A stretch of 64,000 nt of DNA from contig JAFDYS010000024.1 of NCBI GenBank assembly GCA_018267315.1, forward strand, positions 1 to 64,000, read 5' to 3'. Shown here in pieces: positions 26,296 through 36,304 of the stretch. The stretch is from Bacteroidota bacterium. Its GTDB lineage: Bacteria; Bacteroidota; Bacteroidia; Chitinophagales; UBA10324. The notes under the pieces are model-generated. The model saw only the letters and a program-made list of their open reading frames with translations, was not told the origin of the DNA and did no database searches. Numbering within the stretch: position 1 is the first letter of the stretch; each line of letters begins with the position of its first letter. A program made the position numbers and the translations under genes.

Positions 26296-28629
26296 ATGAA
26301 AAAACTGCTATTTCTTTTCGCCGCATTTTCTCTCTTCATTATTCACACTGCCTTGTCACAAAGGGCCGCTTTAAATCCTGCACTCTACCGGGCCATCAGT
26401 GATAAAGGCGTTTCTTCTGAAATGACTCCCTTGCTTGCGCAAGGCGACGTTTCGGTAATTGAAGAAACCATTCGATCGCTCGGAGGAAAATTCAAATATG
26501 CCGTTTCTGATATTGCCGCCTTCGCATTACCATTAGACCAAGTGCTGACCCTTGCTGAAACACCCGGTATAGAACGCATTGAAGGACTGTATGGCCCCGG
26601 TCAATTGATGGACGATATGACGGATGTTAATTCGAATATTATTCCGGTGCATGCCGGTTACGCACCGCTTCCGCAAGGATATGATGGTAACGGCGTGGTG
26701 ATGGCGTTTCTGGATTCAGGAATTGAATGGAGCCATCCGGATTTTCAACATGCCGATGGAACCACCCGCGTACGGTGGCTTTGGGATCAAACCATGTCGA
26801 GCGGCGGTACCGAGCCCGATGAATTCGGTTACGGACAGGAATGGGATTCCACCGCAATCAACAGCGGAGAATGCACACACGCTGAGTGGAGCGGTTATTT
26901 CGGGCATGGTTCGAATGTCACGGGTATCGGTGCGGGAAACGGATTAGCGGTAAACAATTTCCAGGGAGTCGCCCCCGCATCGGATATCATCTCCATTTCG
27001 GTTTCCTTCAACAGCAGTTTCCTGCTGAATGTGGCCGACGCAACTAAATACGCCTTTGACAGAGCTGCTGAAATAGGGAAACCCTGTGTTATCAATGCCA
27101 GTCTCGGCACCTATGGCGGATCGCATGACGGAACGGATCTTGCCGCTCAGCTGATTGACGATCTCATTGAAGAGCAGAACGGAAGATCGTTCGTTTGCGC
27201 AGCGGGTAATGCAGGCAACATCAATTTTCATCTCGGATATGAAGCTGAAGCCGATTCCTCCTTCACGTGGTTTTATTACAACAATTACACGCAATCCGTT
27301 TTCTATGAATTCTGGATTGATAAAACCGATGCTTCCAATTTCAATTTCTCATTCGGTGCAGATATCAATTCACCTTACACGTACCTGGGCAGAACGAAAT
27401 ATTACAACCTCGAAACAAGTTTCAATTATTCCAATAACGTGTCAATAAAAAAAGACACCCTATATAATAACTCCATCCGGATCGGCATCATCACCATTAC
27501 GGCATACCGGTACGACAGTTCGTATGCCTGCGATGTAAGCATCAAACCGGATCTCACCACGTATTACTGGAGATTCATCACCCAGGGATCCGGAAGATTC
27601 GATTGCTGGAGCAGCACCGCCGTACTGGGTACTTCCGATATGATCTCCGCCATTCCGGACGAAGCCACTTTTCCTGATATCGCCCGGTATAAGCTGCCGG
27701 ATAACAGTCAAACCATCGTAAGCAGTTTCTCCTGTTCTGATAAAGTGATCACAGTAGGCAATTACATCAACCGGAATGTGTACATAGACTACTACGGGCA
27801 TGTGCAGGCCAATTCAGATGTTGTGGGCGCACTGGCTCCATCCACCAGTTTTGGCCCCAGCCGCGACGGAAGAATAAAACCGGAGATATCAGCACCGGGA
27901 AACACCACGCTTACCACCGGGCAATTTTATACGCTGTACGGCTTGCTGATTTACCAGCCATACAAAGTGGCGGTGGGTGGCATGCATAACCGTAACGGCG
28001 GCACGTCCATGTCTTCACCGGTAGTAGCGGGAGTGGCCGCTTTGTATTTGCAGAAGAATCCCGGTGCAAACTGGAAAGAAATTAAAGCCGCCATCACCAC
28101 CACGGCTAAACGTGACTCCATCACCGGCTTCAATTTACCGGATAATAAATTCGGTTATGGAAGAGTGGATGCCTTTGCCGCCATGACGACACCTATCGTG
28201 CTCGGATGCATGGATCCTTTTTCACTCAACTACAATCCATCGGCTACCATTAATGACGGGAACTGCATCCCGATCGTATTCGGCTGCAACGATGCCAATG
28301 CCACCAACTACAATCCTGCAGCCAACGTGAATGACGGTTCATGTAATTACAATGTGGGTGTTTCATCAATCAACACAAGTGATGAACATTTTTACTGTTA
28401 TCCCAATCCTTCATCAGGGATCACGCAGTTTTTTTACATCCTCTCCAATCCGGATGAAAATGCAAGGATCATGGTTACCGATGTGACCGGAAGAATGGTT
28501 GAAGAGCTTCCAGTATCACAAGCCAGCCATTCCGCAATGAATTCCATAAAACTCGAAAAAGGAATTTACCTGTGCCGGTTATACAACGGAAATGAACAGG
28601 GCCGCCTGCTGAAGCTGGTGGTGGAGTAA
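26296..28629 (+). CDS. Subtilisin-like (S8) serine protease secreted by T9SS
   Basis: 777 residues with a signal peptide (cleavage near ALSQ). The catalytic triad is visible: Asp in VVMAFLDSGIEWSHPDF, His in YFGHGSNVTGIGAGNG and Ser in GGTSMSSPVVAGVAALY. A large insert (about residues 310-480) separates His and Ser. Two repeats of the GCxDPxAxNYNPxAxxNDGxC type (about 635-690) follow, then a type A T9SS sorting domain (FYCYPNPSSGI, LEKGIYLCRLYNG). It should be exported to the surface or medium and degrade protein. It has no inhibitor or partner gene next to it. Confidence 0.92.
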   Translation: MKKLLFLFAAFSLFIIHTALSQRAALNPALYRAISDKGVSSEMTPLLAQGDVSVIEETIRSLGGKFKYAVSDIAAFALPLDQVLTLAETPGIERIEGLYGPGQLMDDMTDVNSNIIPVHAGYAPLPQGYDGNGVVMAFLDSGIEWSHPDFQHADGTTRVRWLWDQTMSSGGTEPDEFGYGQEWDSTAINSGECTHAEWSGYFGHGSNVTGIGAGNGLAVNNFQGVAPASDIISISVSFNSSFLLNVADATKYAFDRAAEIGKPCVINASLGTYGGSHDGTDLAAQLIDDLIEEQNGRSFVCAAGNAGNINFHLGYEAEADSSFTWFYYNNYTQSVFYEFWIDKTDASNFNFSFGADINSPYTYLGRTKYYNLETSFNYSNNVSIKKDTLYNNSIRIGIITITAYRYDSSYACDVSIKPDLTTYYWRFITQGSGRFDCWSSTAVLGTSDMISAIPDEATFPDIARYKLPDNSQTIVSSFSCSDKVITVGNYINRNVYIDYYGHVQANSDVVGALAPSTSFGPSRDGRIKPEISAPGNTTLTTGQFYTLYGLLIYQPYKVAVGGMHNRNGGTSMSSPVVAGVAALYLQKNPGANWKEIKAAITTTAKRDSITGFNLPDNKFGYGRVDAFAAMTTPIVLGCMDPFSLNYNPSATINDGNCIPIVFGCNDANATNYNPAANVNDGSCNYNVGVSSINTSDEHFYCYPNPSSGITQFFYILSNPDENARIMVTDVTGRMVEELPVSQASHSAMNSIKLEKGIYLCRLYNGNEQGRLLKLVVE

Positions 28630-28660
28630 TGCCTGCGATCTCTTCACTTTTCAAATCGGT

Positions 28661-28668
28661 TATCTTTG
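28661..28668 (+). promoter_or_regulatory. -7 promoter element, ABC importer operon
   Basis: TATCTTTG matches TAnnTTTG and lies 20 bases before the start at 28688. No good -33 element is visible. Confidence 0.5.
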
Positions 28669-28687
28669 CTGCAAGAGCTTTCCTGCT

Positions 28688-29644
28688 ATGAGAATTGCCA
28701 TTGCTTCCCTCCTGCTACTTGCTGTTGTTTCATGCTATCAACCGGAAAAAAAAGTAACCGTTCCGGTTATTGGTTTTATGGATGCCCTGAAAGATGAAAC
28801 GCTTGCACAAGCCGACAGTGGTTTTTTTGACGCGCTGGCGCAAAACGGATTCAGCGAAGACAGCGGCACGGTGAAAATTATTTACCGGAACGCGCAAAAC
28901 GATATTCCAACACTCACTCAGATTGCAGATTACTTCATTTCACAAAAAGTAAATCTGATTGCCACCAATCCGTCACTCGCTACCATCACCGCCTGCCAAA
29001 AAACCAAAGAGATCCCGGTGTGCATGATGGTTTCACCCAGTCCTGGCAATGCGAAGCTGCTTGATGCCAACGGAAACGCGCCTCCCAATTTGTTCGGTGT
29101 GTATGAAGAAACATGGTACATTGACACATCGGTCGCTCTCATTAGTCAGGTTCTGCCGGAAGCAAAAAAAGTAGGCACCATTTACAATGATGCCGAGCCC
29201 CAGTCACGCGAAGCTTTGGCCGCATTGAAGAAAACATGCGGGTTGCTCGGGTTACAACTGGAAGCGCTTCCGGTAAATAATTCTTCCGAAACCCAATTGG
29301 TACTCCGCTCCCTCTTAAACAAGAACATTGATGTTTTTTTTGCGCCACCGGATAACACCATCTTCGCTTCATTCCCAACGATTGTTCAGGCATGCAATGA
29401 AAAGCGCATCCCCATTTTCACCAGTGAAGCCGGACTGGTGAAGCTGGGCGCAGTGGCTGCATTTGGCGCCGACATGTATCAGTGGGGCTTCCAGGCCGGG
29501 CAGCAAGCCGCACAATTCCTCAAACAGGGAAACATGAGCGGGCTGGCTCCTGAATTGGTAAACGTGAGGCAGCGTGTTTATAATCCGAAGGTGGCCGATG
29601 AATACCATCTTGTGTTTGATTCTTCTTTTACGGCAATCCGGTAA
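28688..29644 (+). CDS. ABC transporter substrate-binding lipoprotein (TrpX-like family)
   Basis: 318 residues with a short signal and lipobox Val-Val-Ser-Cys at about residue 16. The mature protein is a two-lobed periplasmic binding protein of the PF04392 family (IGFMDALKDETLAQADSGFF, IATNPSLATITACQKT, VGTIYNDAEPQSREAL, KRIPIFTSEAGLVKLGAVA). Family members bind aromatic amino acids or related compounds. First gene of a three-gene importer with the permease and ATPase that follow. Confidence 0.87.
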   Translation: MRIAIASLLLLAVVSCYQPEKKVTVPVIGFMDALKDETLAQADSGFFDALAQNGFSEDSGTVKIIYRNAQNDIPTLTQIADYFISQKVNLIATNPSLATITACQKTKEIPVCMMVSPSPGNAKLLDANGNAPPNLFGVYEETWYIDTSVALISQVLPEAKKVGTIYNDAEPQSREALAALKKTCGLLGLQLEALPVNNSSETQLVLRSLLNKNIDVFFAPPDNTIFASFPTIVQACNEKRIPIFTSEAGLVKLGAVAAFGADMYQWGFQAGQQAAQFLKQGNMSGLAPELVNVRQRVYNPKVADEYHLVFDSSFTAIR

Positions 29645-29704
29645 CCTTTGGATTCCAACAGCAACTGTCGCAGTCTCGTGAATCATTATTCCTAATTTCC
29701 GCTC

Positions 29705-30571
29705 GTGGATTTTTATTTGTCTGCCGTCTTGCTCGGACTCGCTTTCTGTTCCATGGGATTCGGCATCTATATTTCACTGCGTATCTTTAATATACCTGAT
29801 ATCACCACCGATGGCAGCTACACGCTCGGTGCGGCCGTTACCGCTTCGCTTCTGACACAGGGTATCGCATTACCACTCGTCGTTTTGATCGTCATGGGTG
29901 CCGGGGCATTGGCCGGGGCATGTACCGGAATCATTCACACCCGGTTCAAAATACAGCCCTTGCTTGCCGGCATTCTCGTGATGACGTCACTCTATTCCGT
30001 TAACCTGAATATCATGGGTCGTTCCAATCTTCCGTTGCTCGGAGTAGAGAATGCTGCGGGGATGTTCCGCTTTCTTCCTTCAATTCAAACACAATGGTTG
30101 CTGCTCTTACTTGTCATCATCATTTTCCTGGTTGCTTTTCTTTCCTGGTTTCTAAAAACTGATTTCGGCGTGAGTATGCGGGCCACGGGAAACAGTGAGT
30201 TGATGGTGCGGGCGCTGGGCGTTAATACACAGAACATGAAAGTGATTGGGCTGGCCATGGCGAATGCACTTACATCCGTCAGCGGTTTCCTGGTTTGCCA
30301 GTTTCAGCAATTCAGCGACATCAATATGGGTATCGGGATCGTGATTTTCGGATTGGGATCGGTGATGATGGGTGAAGCATTTATCAGTATACTAAAAGCA
30401 CCATCGATCCTGAAGCGTCTGCTGGGAGTAGTGCTGGGTTGTGTTGTGTTCAGATTAATCGTGGCCGTGGCACTGGACCTCGGCATCAATCCTAACTGGC
30501 TTAAAGCCGTTACCGCCGTCATCGTTTTACTCGTAGTAGGTATTCCGAATTTGAAGAAGTCTTCAATTTAA
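29705..30571 (+). CDS. ABC transporter permease, branched-chain/TrpY-like type
   Basis: 288 residues, start GTG at 29705, with about eight to nine membrane segments. The opening (MGFGIYISLRIFNIPDITTDGSYTLGAAV) is characteristic of the BPD_transp_2 permeases that pair with PF04392 binding proteins, as are the Gly-rich AGALAGACTGIIHTRFKIQPLLAGIL and the coupling helix near VMMGEAF. It forms the channel for the lipoprotein-delivered ligand. It starts 60 bases after the binding protein gene. Confidence 0.88.
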   Translation: MDFYLSAVLLGLAFCSMGFGIYISLRIFNIPDITTDGSYTLGAAVTASLLTQGIALPLVVLIVMGAGALAGACTGIIHTRFKIQPLLAGILVMTSLYSVNLNIMGRSNLPLLGVENAAGMFRFLPSIQTQWLLLLLVIIIFLVAFLSWFLKTDFGVSMRATGNSELMVRALGVNTQNMKVIGLAMANALTSVSGFLVCQFQQFSDINMGIGIVIFGLGSVMMGEAFISILKAPSILKRLLGVVLGCVVFRLIVAVALDLGINPNWLKAVTAVIVLLVVGIPNLKKSSI

Positions 30572-30627
30572 AATGCTTTGCGTATTCGTTTTTCATAAGA
30601 CCGCAACACAGGAAACAGAGGCATACC

Positions 30628-31398
30628 ATGAAAATGCTGGATATTGAACAACTGACGAAGTACTTCAACCGTGGCACTCCTTCTGAAGTGGTTGCGCTCG
30701 ATCACGTTTCACTGGCGATGGAGGAAAAAGAATTTCTCGTCATCATCGGGTCTAACGGTTCCGGTAAAACAACGCTGCTCAACCTCATTGCTGGAAATCA
30801 TTTTGCCGATGCCGGTTCTTTATCCATCCAGAACATTGATGTGACTTCACAGCCGGATTATGCAAGGAGCAAATGGATAGCCCGGGTATTTCAGGATCCG
30901 CTGAAAGGCACGGCACCGGATTTATCCATCCTTGAAAACTTCAGACTCGCTTCCCTGCGAACGAAATCAAAAAGTTTACGGACAGGAATCAATCAGTTGT
31001 TCAGGAAGCGCGTTCAGGAATTGGTATCAGTCCTCAACCTCGGGCTGGAAAACAAACTCGATACACTGGTTGGCAAACTCAGCGGAGGTCAACGGCAAGC
31101 GCTCACCCTGTTAATGGCCACTATGGATCAGCCCAAGTTGCTTTTACTGGATGAGCCAACGGCTGCCCTGGATCCGCGCTCATCGGCCGTAGTGATGGAA
31201 TTGGCAAACCGGATCATTACGGTGCAACAGCTTACTGCCATCCTCGTCACACACAACCTGAAACAAGCACTGGACTATGGTTCGCGGCTTATCATGATGG
31301 ATAGCGGACAGATTAAACGCGACTTCCAACAAATCGAAAAATCAACACTTCAATTAGCAGACATGCAGCAGTGGTTCTATGAATCAGCCGCAGTGTGA
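30628..31398 (+). CDS. ABC transporter ATP-binding protein of the same importer
   Basis: 256 residues with all ABC motifs: Walker A GSNGSGKTT, signature LSGGQRQALTL, Walker B LLLLDEPTAALDP, and the H-loop in AILVTHNLKQA. The Q-loop reads ARVFQDPLKGT. It powers the permease encoded 56 bases upstream. With its two partners it makes a complete importer; the operon ends here and pyruvate kinase follows from its own promoter. Confidence 0.92.
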   Translation: MKMLDIEQLTKYFNRGTPSEVVALDHVSLAMEEKEFLVIIGSNGSGKTTLLNLIAGNHFADAGSLSIQNIDVTSQPDYARSKWIARVFQDPLKGTAPDLSILENFRLASLRTKSKSLRTGINQLFRKRVQELVSVLNLGLENKLDTLVGKLSGGQRQALTLLMATMDQPKLLLLDEPTAALDPRSSAVVMELANRIITVQQLTAILVTHNLKQALDYGSRLIMMDSGQIKRDFQQIEKSTLQLADMQQWFYESAAV

Positions 31399-31465
31399 AT
31401 CGCATTATTCCCTACATCACACATGATAATCTGACCGCTCATAAGTTCCTGACCGTATCTCAAAC

Positions 31466-31473
31466 TATATTTG
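31466..31473 (+). promoter_or_regulatory. -7 promoter element, pyruvate kinase gene
   Basis: TATATTTG matches TAnnTTTG. The start codon lies only 7 bases beyond, so the message would be nearly leaderless. The -33 region is poor. Confidence 0.5.
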
Positions 31474-31480
31474 ACCCTGG

Positions 31481-32917
31481 ATGAAGAAACTTGTAAAACA
31501 GAGCCGTACCAAAATCATTGCCACCATCGGCCCTGTCTCGAGAAAATATGAAGTGATCAGCGCCATGATTGAAGCGGGCATGGATGTGGCCCGCATGAAT
31601 TTCTCTCACAGCGACCAGGCAGAACACCTCAACACCATCGAACTGGTACGGAAATGCAATCATGAACTAGGGAGCAATGTTTGCCTGCTCGGCGACTTGC
31701 AGGGCCCCAAACTGAGAATTGGTATTGTACAGGACAATGAAATTTTCCTGGAAACCGGGAGCAGCATACAACTCACTTCGGAAGAATGCACCTCAACAAC
31801 TGAAAAACTTTTCATCCGCTATCCACACCTTGCACAGGATGTGAACGCCGGTGAAAACATCCTGCTTGACGATGGCAAAATCCGTCTGCAGATCATAGAC
31901 ACCGATAAGAAGAACCGGGTGGAAGCCGTAGTGGTACATGGCGGTAAACTATCATCAAAAAAGGGAGTGAACTTTCCCGAAAGCAAACTCTCAGTGCCCG
32001 CTGTTTCTGATAAGGACCTGGGGGATCTGCAATTTGCCGTGAAGAATCATGTGGAGTGGATTGCACTTTCATTTGTGCGGAGTGCCGATGATGTGGCGCA
32101 GTTGAAAAAACAACTGCATTCCCTTCACTCGAAAGCGAAGGTGATTGCGAAAATTGAAAAGCCGGAAGCGGTGAAGAATATTGCTGACATCGTTTCAGTT
32201 TCTGATGCCATCATGGTGGCCCGCGGCGACCTAGGTGTGGAAATGGAATTGGAACTGGTGCCGGTGTTGCAGAAACAAATCGCACAACAATGCATCAGCG
32301 CCGCCAAACCGGTCATTATCGCCACGCAGATGATGGAGAGCATGATTCAAAGCCCCACGCCCACGCGCGCTGAAGCCAATGATGTAACTAATGCCGTGCT
32401 GGACGGGGCTGATGCAGTCATGCTGAGTGCCGAAACTTCAACCGGTGCATACCCGGTGGATGTGGTGCGGATCATGCAGAAAATTGTAAGTGTTGCCGAA
32501 ACGCAACCGGAAGTTTATGGCAAGCGCCAATCCGCTTCTCTCGCTTCCCCAACCTACTTGTCGGATGAAGTGTGCCATCAGGCCGTTTTGATGGCTGATA
32601 CCATTCATGCCAAAGCCATTGTGAGCATGACACACTCCGGATACACAGCATTTCAGTTGGCCAGCTACCGCCCCAAGGCCCCGGTGTTCATCTTCACCGA
32701 TAATCACCAATTGCTGAATACGCTCAGTCTTATTTGGGGTGTAAAAGCATTTTACTACAACAAGTTTGCAACCACTGATGAAACCATCCGCGATGTAAAC
32801 GGACTACTGAAAGAAATGGGATTCGTGAAGGTTCAGGATCTCGTGATTAACACGGCCAGCATGCCCCTGCATACCAGAAGCCGCACCAATACCATCAAGG
32901 TGAGCCGAATTGAATGA
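31481..32917 (+). CDS. pyk: Pyruvate kinase
   Basis: 478 residues, full length for bacterial enzymes. It catalyses phosphoenolpyruvate plus ADP to pyruvate plus ATP. Motifs: TKIIATIGPVS and MDVARMNFSHSD at the N-terminus, the B-domain after about residue 70, the active-site Lys/Glu region KVIAKIEKPEAVKNI, MVARGDLGVEME, and ATQMMESMIQSPTPTRAE. The C-terminal allosteric domain is present but short. Single gene, cytoplasmic. Confidence 0.96.
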   Translation: MKKLVKQSRTKIIATIGPVSRKYEVISAMIEAGMDVARMNFSHSDQAEHLNTIELVRKCNHELGSNVCLLGDLQGPKLRIGIVQDNEIFLETGSSIQLTSEECTSTTEKLFIRYPHLAQDVNAGENILLDDGKIRLQIIDTDKKNRVEAVVVHGGKLSSKKGVNFPESKLSVPAVSDKDLGDLQFAVKNHVEWIALSFVRSADDVAQLKKQLHSLHSKAKVIAKIEKPEAVKNIADIVSVSDAIMVARGDLGVEMELELVPVLQKQIAQQCISAAKPVIIATQMMESMIQSPTPTRAEANDVTNAVLDGADAVMLSAETSTGAYPVDVVRIMQKIVSVAETQPEVYGKRQSASLASPTYLSDEVCHQAVLMADTIHAKAIVSMTHSGYTAFQLASYRPKAPVFIFTDNHQLLNTLSLIWGVKAFYYNKFATTDETIRDVNGLLKEMGFVKVQDLVINTASMPLHTRSRTNTIKVSRIE

Positions 32918-33105
32918 GCCGGTTCTCAGGCAATCTCCAACAGGCAGGGTGTGCCGCCCCGCAAGAGCATCTATAGTGCAGATTAAAATTCAGAATGCCC
33001 TGTGTTAAATAGGATTTTCTTTAACTTGTCTCCTCAAATTCTTTGAAGGAATTAATGGACAACACATTCCTCTGCCCAATTCAGTAAACACTAAACCCAT
33101 TTCCA

Positions 33106-34365
33106 ATGAAACAGCTCTTGATTGCCACTGGCTTTCTCTTCTTTTGTTTTTCATCACAAGCACAACTCGGAGGTGTGATTAATAATGCGAAGAAAAAGGC
33201 GGAACAAAAGGTGAATGAGAAAGTGGATGACGAAATTGATAAGCAGGTGGACGGAGATAAGAATGATGAACCCGCGCCCGATCAGAAAAGCAGCGAACAG
33301 CAGCAATCCGGCTCCGCCGGATCAAACTCTTCACCGAAACAGGAAGAGGCTCCACTAAAGGTATACAGTAAATATGATTTTGTACCGGGAAACATGATTG
33401 TGGCATTTGAAGATTTCTCGCAAGATGCCGTAGGTGATTTTCCAATGAAGTGGAATACCAACGCATCGGGTGAGGTGGTTACCATCGAGGGAAAGCCGGG
33501 ACATTGGCTGATGCTAACACAAAAAGGATATTTCCTGCCGGAATTCATTGATTCGTTTGCGGATAATTTCACTCTTGAATTTGACATGATGTGCGATCAG
33601 CTTGTGAATTCGTGGGGACTTACCTCGAGCATCGTTCAGTTGCCGGAACGCAACAGACCCGAAGAATGGCAATCCGCGCCCAATCTGTTTACCTTAAACA
33701 TTCTTCCCGGGGGCGAGGGCAACGGTTCGTGCAGTTACGACAGAAGAAAAAACAATACAGGAGAGGCGGCGACCAGCGCACAAATATCAACCTTCAAAGA
33801 TGCCGGTAAGCCGGTACATGTGGCTCTGTGGCGGCAAAAAGAACGAATGCGCGTTTACCTCAATGAACAGAAAGTGTGGGATGTACCCAAGGCATTTTTA
33901 CCGGATGTCAAATATAATTCACTCGTCTATGCCGTGCAGTTGATTGATGGCAACAACCATTTCCTGCTGAGTAACATCCGGCTTGCTGTTGGTGCACCGG
34001 ATACAAGAAGCAAATTGATTACAGAGGGTAAATGGGTCACGCACGGCATTCTGTTCGATGTGAACAGTGCTAATATCAAACCTGAATCATACGGAACACT
34101 GAAACAATTGGCTGATGTGCTGAAAGAAAATGCAGATGTGAAAGTGAAAATCGTCGGTTACACGGATTCTGACGGCGATGAAGCAAAAAATCTTGATCTC
34201 TCAAAACGCCGTGCCGCTTCGGTGAAGGAGGCATTGTCTAAAGAATTCGGCATTGATACCAACCGCATGGAAACGGACGGTAAGGGCGAAGCCGATCCTA
34301 TCGACACCAACAAGACTCCGGAGGGAAAAGCGAATAATCGAAGGGTTGAATTTGTGAAGTTGTAA
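33106..34365 (+). CDS. OmpA-family protein with LamG-like middle domain
   Basis: 419 residues. Signal peptide (cleavage near SSQAQ), then a Lys/Glu/Asp-rich helix (AKKKAEQKVNEKVDDEIDKQ) and a low-complexity Gln/Ser linker. About residues 95-300 look like a laminin-G or lectin-like beta-sandwich (MIVAFEDFSQDAVGDFP, LEFDMMC, VYLNEQKVWDVP). About 310-419 are an OmpA-like peptidoglycan-binding domain (VKIVGYTDSDGDEAKN, LSKRRAASVKEAL, NNRRVEFVKL). Likely outer-membrane or periplasmic, wall-anchored; the ligand of the middle domain is unknown. Confidence 0.85.
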   Translation: MKQLLIATGFLFFCFSSQAQLGGVINNAKKKAEQKVNEKVDDEIDKQVDGDKNDEPAPDQKSSEQQQSGSAGSNSSPKQEEAPLKVYSKYDFVPGNMIVAFEDFSQDAVGDFPMKWNTNASGEVVTIEGKPGHWLMLTQKGYFLPEFIDSFADNFTLEFDMMCDQLVNSWGLTSSIVQLPERNRPEEWQSAPNLFTLNILPGGEGNGSCSYDRRKNNTGEAATSAQISTFKDAGKPVHVALWRQKERMRVYLNEQKVWDVPKAFLPDVKYNSLVYAVQLIDGNNHFLLSNIRLAVGAPDTRSKLITEGKWVTHGILFDVNSANIKPESYGTLKQLADVLKENADVKVKIVGYTDSDGDEAKNLDLSKRRAASVKEALSKEFGIDTNRMETDGKGEADPIDTNKTPEGKANNRRVEFVKL

Positions 34366-34399
34366 AGTGAAGTGCCCCTGGTTCCGAAACAAGACAAAC

Positions 34400-35668
34400 T
34401 CAAGCGATACCTACGGCAAAGTCAGCAAAGTTTGATGCCACAGCGTCGATGGACTCATTTTTTTCAACGGAATTTCCGTGACTGATAAAAACCGTTTTCA
34501 TTCCAGCATTCCGGCCGAATTCCATGTCACTCATCGAGTCGCCCACCATGATGGATTTAGAAAAGTTAATGTCAGGAAAATCTTCCCGCGCCTGCAGCGC
34601 CATACCGGTGCCCGGTTTTCTCATGGCAGAATTTTCTTCTTTTAACTGCGGAGCGAAATAAATTTGATCAATCCGGCCACCGAGATCATGAACCGTTTTC
34701 ACGATAGAATCATGGATGGTTTCCACATCTTTCATCGTCATGAGTTTTTTGCCCACCCCCTGCTGATTGGAAACGATAATGATTCGCCCGAACACCCGCG
34801 ATAATTTCACGAGCGATTCCTTCACGCCCGGCAACCATTCAAACTGCGACAAATCCCGGACATAGTCGCCATCTATTTTCCTGTTTAGAACGCCATCGCG
34901 ATCGAGAAATAATGTCCACGATTTGTCAATCTGAAATCCCCATTTCGGTTTTCGTGCATCCGGTGTCGCCAGCAATGATGGAAGTTCCTGGCGGGCACGG
35001 GCGTAATCTTCCGGTATGCCGATGTCAATGAAATAGTCATCAAAATCGAAAGCGCGGAAATCCAATTCAGCGCAATGCTTCTCCATCAAATCTTTTTCAA
35101 AGGAAAACTTTTTGGGAAACGACAGTTGATTGAAAAGATTCCGGTTCAGCAGATAAACACCGGCATTGATATTTCCTTCTTCATAATACCGCTTCTCATT
35201 AAACGAAAGTATCCGGTTGGCTGAATCCGTTTTCACTACGCCGTAGCGGTCGAAGTTTTTCATCCGCTTCAATGCGATGGAAAGAATTGCTCCTGACTTT
35301 TGATGCTGTTCATAAAATGCGGCCAGCTCAATGAGGAAGAATGTGTCTCCGTTGAAAATGAAAAACTCATCTTCATCGCATGATTGAATTGCTTTGAGAA
35401 TAGCGCCGCCGGTGCCCAGTGGTTCATCCTCGACTGCATAATTCAATTCAAGCTGATCAAACCTGTTTCCGAAATAATGGAAGATGGATTCCCACTTATA
35501 GCCGACGGAAAGAATGATTTTTTTTAAGCCCTGCGATTGCAGGTATCGCAGCAAATATTCCAGAAAAGGTTTCCCGGCAATATCCGCCATGGGTTTCGGC
35601 AGGTCTTTTACGACAGACTGTAAACGCGTTCCGAATCCACCAGCAAGTACTATGGCAGTTCTAATCAT
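34400..35668 (-). CDS. hddC-gmhB: Fused heptose-1-phosphate guanylyltransferase and heptose-1,7-bisphosphate phosphatase
   Basis: 422 residues. N-terminal about 1-230 is a nucleotidyltransferase (IVLAGGFGTRL, KPMADIAGKPFLEYLL, EPLGTGGAI, FIFNGDTFF) of the HddC type. C-terminal about 245-422 is a HAD-IIIA phosphatase of the GmhB type (TLFLDRDGVLN with the DxD nucleophile pair, IIVSNQQGVGK, RKPGTGMALQA, MVGDSMSDMEFGRNAG). One chain thus covers the last two steps towards GDP-D-glycero-alpha-D-manno-heptose. These are usually separate enzymes. It starts 21 bases after gmhA on the minus strand. The exact sugar (heptose) is inferred from the neighbours. Confidence 0.88.
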   Translation of the reverse strand: MIRTAIVLAGGFGTRLQSVVKDLPKPMADIAGKPFLEYLLRYLQSQGLKKIILSVGYKWESIFHYFGNRFDQLELNYAVEDEPLGTGGAILKAIQSCDEDEFFIFNGDTFFLIELAAFYEQHQKSGAILSIALKRMKNFDRYGVVKTDSANRILSFNEKRYYEEGNINAGVYLLNRNLFNQLSFPKKFSFEKDLMEKHCAELDFRAFDFDDYFIDIGIPEDYARARQELPSLLATPDARKPKWGFQIDKSWTLFLDRDGVLNRKIDGDYVRDLSQFEWLPGVKESLVKLSRVFGRIIIVSNQQGVGKKLMTMKDVETIHDSIVKTVHDLGGRIDQIYFAPQLKEENSAMRKPGTGMALQAREDFPDINFSKSIMVGDSMSDMEFGRNAGMKTVFISHGNSVEKNESIDAVASNFADFAVGIA

Positions 35669-35689
35669 GCTTCACAATAAAATCAGGGA

Positions 35690-36274
35690 TTACTTTTTCC
35701 GCTCAAACATCTTCTCCTCTACCAACTCGCAGATGATGTGCCCCATCATGATGTGTGACTCCTGAATGCGGGGTGTATCGCCGGAGGGAACATTGAGGAG
35801 ATATTTGCTCATGTCTTTCATCTTGCCTCCGCTTTCACCGGTCATCCCTACGGTGATCATGCCGATCTTGTTCGCTATGTCAAATGCTTTGATCACATTG
35901 GGCGAATTGCCTGAAGTGGACAGCCCGATTAAAACATCTCCTTTTCTGCCCCGCGCTTTTACGAGGCGCGAAAAAACCTGATCATATCCGTAATCATTAC
36001 CTACTGCAGTGAGGTATGAGGTATTCACGTGAAGCGCTTCGGCGTCAAGCGGGTCCCGGTCGAAATAAAACCGTCCGCTCAACTCAGCCGCAAGATGCTG
36101 TGCGTCGGCTGCACTTCCGCCATTGCCGCAGAAGAGAACCTTACCATCGTGACCATAACAATTCACGATTTCATCAGCAATATGCTGCAACTTGTCCAGC
36201 ATGACCGGATCATGAAGAACCTTTTCTTTAACCGATATAGATGCGGTAATAATGTCCTTTATCTTGTTACTCAT
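35690..36274 (-). CDS. gmhA: Sedoheptulose-7-phosphate isomerase (GmhA)
   Basis: 194 residues, one SIS domain. Motifs: LFCGNGGSAADAQHLAAEL near the N-terminus, TAVGNDYGYDQVFSRLV, STSGNSPNVIKAF, and the C-terminal ESHIMMGHIICELVE with metal-binding His and Glu. It converts sedoheptulose 7-phosphate to D-glycero-D-manno-heptose 7-phosphate, the first step of the pathway. It lies between the hddA and the fused hddC-gmhB genes, with gaps of 27 and 21 bases. Confidence 0.92.
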   Translation of the reverse strand: MSNKIKDIITASISVKEKVLHDPVMLDKLQHIADEIVNCYGHDGKVLFCGNGGSAADAQHLAAELSGRFYFDRDPLDAEALHVNTSYLTAVGNDYGYDQVFSRLVKARGRKGDVLIGLSTSGNSPNVIKAFDIANKIGMITVGMTGESGGKMKDMSKYLLNVPSGDTPRIQESHIMMGHIICELVEEKMFERKK

Positions 36275-36283
36275 TTTTGAAAA

Positions 36284-36304
36284 TTGACTATTGACTATTG
36301 ATTA
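36284..36304. repeat. Short tandem repeat between hddA and gmhA
   Basis: TTGACTA, TTGACTA and TTGATTA follow each other directly. The last copy includes the hddA stop codon. Probably a replication-slippage product. Confidence 0.5.
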